The notes under the pieces were generated by a model, which saw nothing but the letters and a program-made list of their open reading frames with translations, ran no database searches and was not told the DNA's origin. From Herminiimonas arsenicoxydans (GTDB lineage Bacteria; Pseudomonadota; Gammaproteobacteria; Burkholderiales; Burkholderiaceae_D): a DNA stretch of 64,000 nt. Location: assembly GCA_000026125.1 (NCBI GenBank), contig CU207211.1:2356001-2420000 (forward strand), in the 5' to 3' direction. A program made the position numbers and the translations under genes. Shown piece by piece: positions 57,963 to 64,000 of this stretch (position 1 is the first letter of the stretch; each line of letters opens with the position of its first letter).

Positions 57963-58550
57963 ATGAATTTTTGCTCCGAGTGCGCTCATCCCGTTTCACT
58001 ATCCATCCCTGCTGGTGACAATCGCCCGCGTTATGTATGCAGTCATTGCGGCGCCATTCATTACCAGAATCCGAAGATGGTGCTGGGGTCGATTCCCGTA
58101 TGGGATGAAGATGGCGATATGCGCATCCTGTTATGCAAACGCGCCATAGAACCGCGGCGCGGCTACTGGACGCTGCCGGCCGGCTTCATGGAAAATAATG
58201 AAACCACAACCGAAGCCGCCATCCGGGAGACGGTAGAGGAAGCCGGCGCAAACATTCAACTGCATGAACTATTTTCACTATTGAATGTGCCGCACGTGCA
58301 CCAAGTCCACATGTTTTATCGCGCCACCTTGCTGGATCTGGACTATCAGGCGGGTATAGAAAGTCTGGAAGTGAAAATGTTTGCCACCGATGAAATTCCG
58401 TGGGACGAGATCGCATTCCAAACCGTCAGCCATACATTGAAATTCTTTCTGGCCGACCACGCAGCGCGAAAAAATGGCGCCCCCTATCGCTTCCATACCT
58501 ACGACATTCTGAAACCTGCGCCCTACCCTGAAGCGCTGAACATCGATTAA
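57963..58550 (+). CDS. Nudix hydrolase with N-terminal zinc ribbon
   Basis: 195 residues. Zinc ribbon CSECAHP and CSHCGAIHYQNPKMV, then the Nudix box GFMENNETTTEAAIRETVEE plus AGA, which satisfies Gx5Ex7REUxEExGU. Similar to NADH-pyrophosphatase-related housekeeping Nudix proteins; the nucleotide substrate is not predictable. Start 57963 gives MNFCSECAHP; an upstream start at 57915 would add 16 residues. Confidence 0.92.
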   Translation: MNFCSECAHPVSLSIPAGDNRPRYVCSHCGAIHYQNPKMVLGSIPVWDEDGDMRILLCKRAIEPRRGYWTLPAGFMENNETTTEAAIRETVEEAGANIQLHELFSLLNVPHVHQVHMFYRATLLDLDYQAGIESLEVKMFATDEIPWDEIAFQTVSHTLKFFLADHAARKNGAPYRFHTYDILKPAPYPEALNID

Positions 58551-58614
58551 TCGTGTCACACCCGAGGCCAGGGTCGCCATCATTGCTCATCTCCCTGCCT
58601 GTATCAGCAATACG

Positions 58615-59817
58615 TCACCAGTAAGTTTCTCGCTCCGGCGTCGCACTGACATTGTGTATCGACAAATCTGCGCCATTGAATTCCTGCTCTGCATCCAGCC
58701 ACAGACCCATCGTCAGTTTCAGTCCGCCATAAATCAGCGTGCCGCCTATCAAGGCAATCGCAATTCCCAGCGCCGTGCCGAACAATTGCGACATGAACGA
58801 TACGCCGCCCAAACCGCCGAATGCCTTCAGGCCAAAAATCCCGGCCGCCAAACCGCCCCATGCGCCGCACAAGCCATGCAAAGGCCAGACGCCCAGCACA
58901 TCATCGATTTTCCATTTGTTTTGCGTCAGGCTGAACATGCCGACAAAGACGAATCCGGCAACTGCTCCTGTAACAAGGGCGCCTAAGGGATGCATGATGT
59001 TGGAACCGGCGCATATGGCAACCAATCCCGCAAGCGGGCCGTTATGCACATAACCGGGATCATTTTTCCCCGCCAGAAACGCGGCCAGCGTACCGCCCAC
59101 CATCGCCATCAATGAGTTGACTGCCACCAGGCCATTCATCTGCTCCATCGTTTGCGCGCTCATCACATTGAAACCGAACCAGCCTATCGTGAGTATCCAT
59201 GCGCCCAATGCCAGAAAGGGAATGCTGGAAGGCGGATGCGCTGCGATCCCGCCTTCCTTCGTATAACGGCCGCGCCGCGCGCCCAGCAACAACACCGCCG
59301 GCAAGGCGATCCAGCCACCCACCGCGTGCACGACTATCGAACCGGCAAAATCATGGAAATTTGCGCCAAACGTCGCGTGCAACCATGCCTGCACACCGAA
59401 ATGCTGATTCCATGCGATGCCTTCAAATAGCGGATAAACCAGGCCTACGATCAGCGCCGTCGCCAGCAGTTGCGGATGAAAACGCGCACGCTCTGCAATA
59501 CCGCCGGAAATGATGGCAGGAATCGCCGCTGCAAAAGTCAGCAAAAAGAAGAACTTGACCAACTCGAAGCCATTGCGCTGCGTCAGTACTTCGGCACTGC
59601 CGAAAAAACTGACGCCGTATGCAACGCTGTAACCAACGAAAAAATAGGCAATCGTCGATACCGCAAAATCGACTAATATTTTGACTAGGGCATTGACTTG
59701 ATTTTTCTTGCGTACCGTCCCAAGTTCAAGAAAAGCAAAACCTGCGTGCATGGCTAAAACCATAATCGCACCGAGCATGATGAATAATGCGTCAGTGCCA
59801 TGTTTAAGTGCATCCAT
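58615..59817 (-). CDS. amt: Ammonium transporter, Amt/MEP/Rh family
   Basis: 400 residues, 11 TM expected. MHAGFAFLELGTVRKKNQVN near TM1, twin histidines in FAGSIVVHAVGGWIALPAVL and VWPLHGLCGAWGGLAAG, and the GPLAGLVAICAGSNIMHPLG repeat. RBS GGGAG fits ATG 59817; the extra 43 upstream codons of the frame are not part of the fold. No signal peptide and no glnK neighbour, so it is not the standard glnK-amtB pair. Confidence 0.93.
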   Translation of the reverse strand: MDALKHGTDALFIMLGAIMVLAMHAGFAFLELGTVRKKNQVNALVKILVDFAVSTIAYFFVGYSVAYGVSFFGSAEVLTQRNGFELVKFFFLLTFAAAIPAIISGGIAERARFHPQLLATALIVGLVYPLFEGIAWNQHFGVQAWLHATFGANFHDFAGSIVVHAVGGWIALPAVLLLGARRGRYTKEGGIAAHPPSSIPFLALGAWILTIGWFGFNVMSAQTMEQMNGLVAVNSLMAMVGGTLAAFLAGKNDPGYVHNGPLAGLVAICAGSNIMHPLGALVTGAVAGFVFVGMFSLTQNKWKIDDVLGVWPLHGLCGAWGGLAAGIFGLKAFGGLGGVSFMSQLFGTALGIAIALIGGTLIYGGLKLTMGLWLDAEQEFNGADLSIHNVSATPERETYW

Positions 59818-59997
59818 GCAAAATCTCCCGATTAGTGTGCAGACAAATAAAGTAAGTGCACCACAAGAGCAAAAATCATTCCATTTTGGTGATTTTTTCA
59901 AGTGCATGATTTTAAAAGGTAATTTTTTGCAATCTGGAAAGCTCAAGCATTACGCACCACGAGTGCTCACAATCGCGAACCAAAACAGGGATATATC

Positions 59998-60729
59998 ATG
60001 ATCCCGTGGCTGGAAGCAGACGACCCCTTCCCCAATGTGTCCAGCGCGCTCACCGAGGCCGATGGCGCACCCGGCTTGCTGGCAGCCGGCGCAGACCTTT
60101 CCGCCGAACGCTTGCTGCTGGCTTATCAAAACGGGATATTCCCGTGGTTCTCCGAAGGTCAGCCGATTTTGTGGTGGAGCACCGATCCGCGCATGGTGCT
60201 GTTCATTCAGGATTTCAAAATCTCCGCCAGCCTGAAAAAAACGCTGAAAAAAATTGATCGCAGCATGATTGCCAACGGTCGTTGGCAAATTCGTTTCGAT
60301 CACGCGTTTGAAGACGTCATGCGGGCCTGTGCGGCACCACGCAATGGTGAAGCTGGCACCTGGATATCGGACGACATCATCGCCGGCTATACCCGCCTGC
60401 ATCGTCTGGGTTATGCGCACTCATCCGAGCTGTGGCTCGATGACGAGCTGGTTGGCGGCTTATATGGCGTCAGTATCGGCAACATGTTTTACGGCGAATC
60501 CATGTTCACACGCGTCACCGATGCCTCCAAAATAGCTCTGGCCTATCTCGTGCGCTTCCTGGGAAGTCATGGAGTTTCGATGATAGACTGTCAGCAGCAG
60601 ACAGCCCATCTGGCATCGCTGGGCGCAATGCCGATTTCGCGTACAGAATTTATTTCCCTTTTGCGACAAGCTATCGCGGCGCCGCAAATCATGGACTGGA
60701 AACCAATTCCCATGTTTGAGGTCAATTAG
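59998..60729 (+). CDS. aat: Leucyl/phenylalanyl-tRNA-protein transferase
   Basis: Adds Leu or Phe from aminoacyl-tRNA to proteins with N-terminal Arg/Lys, creating ClpS/ClpAP degrons. The protein has 243 residues: [44 protein letters not shown] and [16 protein letters not shown] are all typical. It is 70 nt upstream of bpt. Confidence 0.97.
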
Positions 60730-60799
60730 AAATCTGCCTTACATAGGCAGCGTCTGTCTGATATAAATATAGTCGTCGAATCCGCCCAAGCCAGCAATC

Positions 60800-61525
60800 A
60801 TGACGCACCCTAAAGAACTTCCGTTTTCCACGCTGCAGTTCTATGCGACGGCACCTTATCCGTGCAGCTATCTGGACGACCGCCAGGCACGCTCGCAAGT
60901 TGCCACTCCGGCACATTTGATCAACGCCGATGTCTACAGCGAACTGGTCAAGAACGGCTTTCGTCGCAGCGGAATTTTCACCTACCGCCCCCACTGCGAT
61001 GGCTGCGAGGCCTGTACGCCGGTGCGTATCGTGGTCGATCAATTCATACCCAATCGCAGTCAGCGGCGAGCGCAAAGCCGGCACAGCGACCTGCAAACCT
61101 CGGTGACCAAACTGGTTTATCTGGCCGAACATTACGATCTCTATCTGCGTTATCAGGCAGCCCGACATGCCGGCGGCGGCATGGATCAGGACAGCCGCGA
61201 GCAGTACGCGCAATTCCTGCTGCAAAGCAAAGTAAATACCCGCTTGGTGGAATTCCGCGAGGACGATGGCACGCTGCGCATGGTCAGCATCATCGACGTG
61301 CTGGATGATGGCCTGTCGTCGGTCTATACTTTTTACGATCCTGACGAAGCAAACTCCTCCTACGGCACCTACAACGTACTGTGGCAAATCGAGCAGGCCA
61401 GGATGCTGCAAATACCGTACGTCTATCTCGGTTACTGGATAGAGGAAAGCCCGAAGATGTCATACAAGAAAAATTTTCAGCCACTGGAAGCGCTGCGACG
61501 CGGAGAATGGCAGGTACTACCCTAG
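60800..61525 (+). CDS. bpt: Aspartate/glutamate leucyltransferase (Bpt, ATE1-like)
   Basis: Transfers Leu to N-terminal Asp/Glu. The protein has 241 residues. The N-terminal [15 protein letters not shown] and [18 protein letters not shown] with cysteines typical of ATE-N; ATE-C with [20 protein letters not shown] and [11 protein letters not shown]. Together with aat it extends the bacterial N-degron pathway to acidic residues. The pathway's chaperone gene clpA lies at the right edge. Confidence 0.95.
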   Translation: MTHPKELPFSTLQFYATAPYPCSYLDDRQARSQVATPAHLINADVYSELVKNGFRRSGIFTYRPHCDGCEACTPVRIVVDQFIPNRSQRRAQSRHSDLQTSVTKLVYLAEHYDLYLRYQAARHAGGGMDQDSREQYAQFLLQSKVNTRLVEFREDDGTLRMVSIIDVLDDGLSSVYTFYDPDEANSSYGTYNVLWQIEQARMLQIPYVYLGYWIEESPKMSYKKNFQPLEALRRGEWQVLP

Positions 61526-61624
61526 TCCGCCCCCAGCATCTCACGTTAAAATGCGCCATGCAAAACCGACCGCAGATATTGCTGTCAGCCTGCCCGTCCT
61601 TGACTCACCAACCTGATCGCTACC

Positions 61625-62668
61625 GTGTCCGAAAAATTCCTCTACGCCCTTGCCCGTCCCTTTTTATTTGCCATCGACCCGGAAGCAGCGCACAACCTCA
61701 CCTTGCATGCCCTGCGTCGTGCTGCATCGCTGGGATGGACTTCTGCGATCGCCAAACCGGCACACGATCCGCGCACCGTAATGGGCATTACCTTTCCTAA
61801 TCCGGTCGGTCTGGCCGCCGGACTGGACAAGGATGGTGCTTATATCGATGGCCTGGCAACGCTAGGTTTCGGTTTTATCGAGGTCGGGACCGTGACGCCG
61901 CACGCCCAGCCGGGCAATCCCCTGCCGCGCATGTTTCGCCTGCCGCAGGCAAACGCCATCATCAATCGGATGGGCTTCAACAACGGCGGCGTCGATGCCT
62001 TCGTCTCCAATGTCCAGGCATCGCGGTTTTATCAAAACAAGGAAGGCATACTCGGGCTCAATATCGGCAAGAATGCAGACACGCCTATCGAGCGCGCGGT
62101 GGATGATTATCTGATTTGCCTGGAAAAGGTGTATCCGTATGCCAGCTATGTCACTGTCAACATCTCGTCGCCGAACACTAAAAACCTGCGGCAACTGCAA
62201 GGCGCATCGGAACTCGATGCGCTGCTGGCGCAACTGAAAGAAGCGCAGCAGCGGCTTGCGGATCAGCATCAGCGCTACGTCCCGATTGCCTTGAAGATTG
62301 CACCGGATATCGATACGGAACAAATTCAGACCATCGCGCAAGCGCTTTTACGGCACAAGATGGATGGCGTCATCGCCACCAACACCACAATCAACCGCGA
62401 AGCGGTGAAGAACATGAAACACGCGGAAGAAGCCGGCGGCCTGTCGGGTGCCCCCGTTTTTGCCTCATCCAACGCCGTGATTCGCGCGCTGAAGGCAGAG
62501 CTGGGCGACGCCCTGCCTATCATCGGCGTGGGTGGAATTTTGTCCGGCACGGACGCACAGGCCAAGATAGCCGCCGGCGCGTCACTCGTACAGCTATACA
62601 CCGGCCTGATTTATCGCGGCCCGGCTCTGATACGGGAATGTGCGGCCGCCCTGCGCGCTCCGACATAA
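61625..62668 (+). CDS. pyrD: Dihydroorotate dehydrogenase (quinone), class 2
   Basis: Membrane-associated FMN enzyme of pyrimidine synthesis. The protein has 347 residues. The N-terminal helical extension ([20 protein letters not shown]) marks class 2. [29 protein letters not shown], the catalytic Ser in [15 protein letters not shown] and [16 protein letters not shown] follow. It starts with GTG at 61625; no in-frame ATG fits the family start. Confidence 0.97.
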   Translation: MSEKFLYALARPFLFAIDPEAAHNLTLHALRRAASLGWTSAIAKPAHDPRTVMGITFPNPVGLAAGLDKDGAYIDGLATLGFGFIEVGTVTPHAQPGNPLPRMFRLPQANAIINRMGFNNGGVDAFVSNVQASRFYQNKEGILGLNIGKNADTPIERAVDDYLICLEKVYPYASYVTVNISSPNTKNLRQLQGASELDALLAQLKEAQQRLADQHQRYVPIALKIAPDIDTEQIQTIAQALLRHKMDGVIATNTTINREAVKNMKHAEEAGGLSGAPVFASSNAVIRALKAELGDALPIIGVGGILSGTDAQAKIAAGASLVQLYTGLIYRGPALIRECAAALRAPT

Positions 62669-62734
62669 AAGTCGACAGCAACCAATTGCCTCAGTGCGAG
62701 CCGGCCATGGAACAGATGGATTGCACACCAAATT

Positions 62735-62772
62735 AAAAAAGCCCGAACCACATCATGGTTCGGGCTTTTTTT
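62735..62772. terminator. Bidirectional terminator between pyrD and clpA
   Basis: A6-GCCCGAACCA / TGGTTCGGGC-T7 with a 5-nt loop. Confidence 0.96.
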
Positions 62773-62787
62773 GATACGTTTTCAGTC

Positions 62788-64000
62788 TTATTCGACTTCT
62801 ATCGTTTCCTGAGCTGCAGTGGGAGGCGCCGTATCGCCTTCGCTAAAATCCAGCTTGATCTGATCCTTCTCATCCAGATCAACCGTCACCTTGCCGCCCG
62901 TTACCAGACGACCGAACAGCAACTCGTCAGCCAGCGCCTTGCGTATCATGTCTTGAATCAGACGTGACATCGGACGCGCGCCCATCAATGGATCAAAGCC
63001 TTTCTTGGCGAGGAAAGTGCGAAGATTATCGGTGAAGATCGCTTCCACCTTTTTCTCGTGCAATTGCTCTTCCAGCTGCATCAGGAATTTATCGACCACG
63101 CGCAGAATGATTTCTTCATCCAGCGCACGGAAGCTGATGATGGCATCCAGACGATTGCGGAACTCAGGCGTAAACATGCGCTTGATATCCGCCATCTCGT
63201 CGCCGGCTTCCTTCTTGTCGGTAAAACCGATCGAACGTTTTTGCAGGCTCTCGGCGCCGGCATTCGTCGTCATGATGATGATCACATTGCGGAAATCCGC
63301 CTTGCGACCATTGTTATCCGTCAAGGTGCCGTGATCCATCACCTGCAGCAGGATATTGAAAATATCCGGATGCGCTTTTTCAATCTCATCCAGCAGCAGA
63401 ACCGCATGCGGTTTTTTCGTGATCGCTTCGGTCAGCAAACCGCCCTGGTCGAAGCCGACATAGCCCGGAGGCGCACCGATCAAACGACTAACCGCATGAC
63501 GCTCCATGTATTCCGACATATCGAAGCGTATCAGTTCGATGCCCATGATGAAGGCCAGCTGTTTGGCCGCCTCGGTTTTGCCGACACCGGTAGGACCGGA
63601 GAACAGGAAGGAGCCAATCGGCTTGTCGGTTTTACCCAAACCGGCACGCGCAACCTTGATCGCCGAACCCAGCGCTTCCAGCGCCGGATCCTGACCGAAC
63701 ACGACATTTTTCAAATCACGTTCGATTGTCTGCAATTTGGATCGGTCGTCCTGATTAACCGTTTGCGCAGGAATACGGGCGATTTTCGAAATGATGTCTT
63801 CGATCTCGGCTTTGCCTATTGTTTTTTTCTGTTTCGATTTCGGCAGGATGCGTTGTGCAGCGCCGGCCTCATCGATCACATCAATCGCCTTGTCGGGCAA
63901 ATGACGATCATTAATGAAGCGCGCCGCCAACTCGGCTGCCGAGACCAGGGCCGAAGAGGAATACTTCACCCCATGATGTTCTTCAAAACGGGATTTCAAG
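62788..64000 (-). CDS. clpA: ATP-dependent Clp protease ATP-binding subunit ClpA, C-terminal part (runs off right edge)
   Basis: AAA+ unfoldase of ClpAP. About 404 codons are visible: the end of D1 (SAAELAARFINDRHLPDKAI, IDVIDEAGAA), then the D2 module with Walker A LFSGPTGVGKTEAAKQLAF, the pore loop in GAPPGYVGFDQGGLL, Walker B AVLLLDEIEKAHPDIFN and the sensor FTPEFRNRLDAIISF. Residue pattern and the IGL-type loop IGFTDKK identify ClpA rather than ClpB/C. The N domain and the usual clpS neighbour lie outside the window. Confidence 0.96.
   Translation of the reverse strand, partial: LKSRFEEHHGVKYSSSALVSAAELAARFINDRHLPDKAIDVIDEAGAAQRILPKSKQKKTIGKAEIEDIISKIARIPAQTVNQDDRSKLQTIERDLKNVVFGQDPALEALGSAIKVARAGLGKTDKPIGSFLFSGPTGVGKTEAAKQLAFIMGIELIRFDMSEYMERHAVSRLIGAPPGYVGFDQGGLLTEAITKKPHAVLLLDEIEKAHPDIFNILLQVMDHGTLTDNNGRKADFRNVIIIMTTNAGAESLQKRSIGFTDKKEAGDEMADIKRMFTPEFRNRLDAIISFRALDEEIILRVVDKFLMQLEEQLHEKKVEAIFTDNLRTFLAKKGFDPLMGARPMSRLIQDMIRKALADELLFGRLVTGGKVTVDLDEKDQIKLDFSEGDTAPPTAAQETIEVE

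Overview
The window is chromosomal DNA of a betaproteobacterium, most likely an Oxalobacteraceae member close to Herminiimonas or the small-genome Janthinobacterium lineage. This is inferred from moderate GC, the gene order of the housekeeping operons (lptFG opposite pepA, tol-pal, rimP-nusA-infB-rbfA-truB, aat-bpt-pyrD), the DUF934 protein beside CysI, an orphan Bug receptor and the protein sequences. No species assignment was computed. No prophage, insertion sequence or CRISPR array was found.

Layout. 1-537: start of glyA (minus), preceded by a ZTP (pfl) riboswitch and a sigma70 promoter. 1255-7671: a tripartite RND efflux operon (adaptor, pump, outer-membrane factor) ending with its TetR-type regulator, with a 22-bp near-palindrome at the operon promoter. 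7768-11091: exonuclease III, a Bug solute receptor, small unknown genes and a methyltransferase. 11146-19008: cysB, then a sulfate assimilation operon (TauE-like exporter, cysI, DUF934, cysH, cysD, cysN, cobA). 19059-24119: cbiX-lptG-lptF (minus) diverging from pepA, then a YdfG-type dehydrogenase. 24260-29439: ybgC-tolQRAB-pal-cpoB, then tRNA-Lys. 29800-32985: a gene-poor accessory stretch with small envelope or stress proteins. 32986-34002: dusA.

34097-44731 is the most unusual part. On the minus strand lie a MerR regulator with a CarH/LitR-type B12 domain, a short BLUF photoreceptor, a LOV-GGDEF protein and a stand-alone EAL protein. Three photosensory chemistries (adenosylcobalamin, FAD-BLUF, FMN-LOV) and both arms of c-di-GMP turnover therefore sit in about 3.3 kb. 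Divergent from them is an eight-gene set, much of it translationally coupled: FAD oxidoreductase, DUF1365, CFA-synthase-like methyltransferase, chalcone-isomerase-like protein, MFS carrier, DUF3833 lipoprotein, SDR and NTF2-like protein. It resembles the light- or singlet-oxygen-induced fatty-acid modification (furan fatty acid) loci of other proteobacteria. I infer that light sensing controls both membrane-lipid remodelling and c-di-GMP here.

44888-64000 is housekeeping: an omega-aminotransferase, typA, the rimP-truB operon, rluB and scpB behind tRNA-fMet, a Nudix hydrolase, an ammonium transporter, the N-degron transferases aat and bpt, pyrD, and the 3' part of clpA, which runs off the right edge. 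Coding density is high. Most neighbouring cistrons overlap by 1-4 nt, and convergent gene pairs are separated by strong bidirectional terminators.
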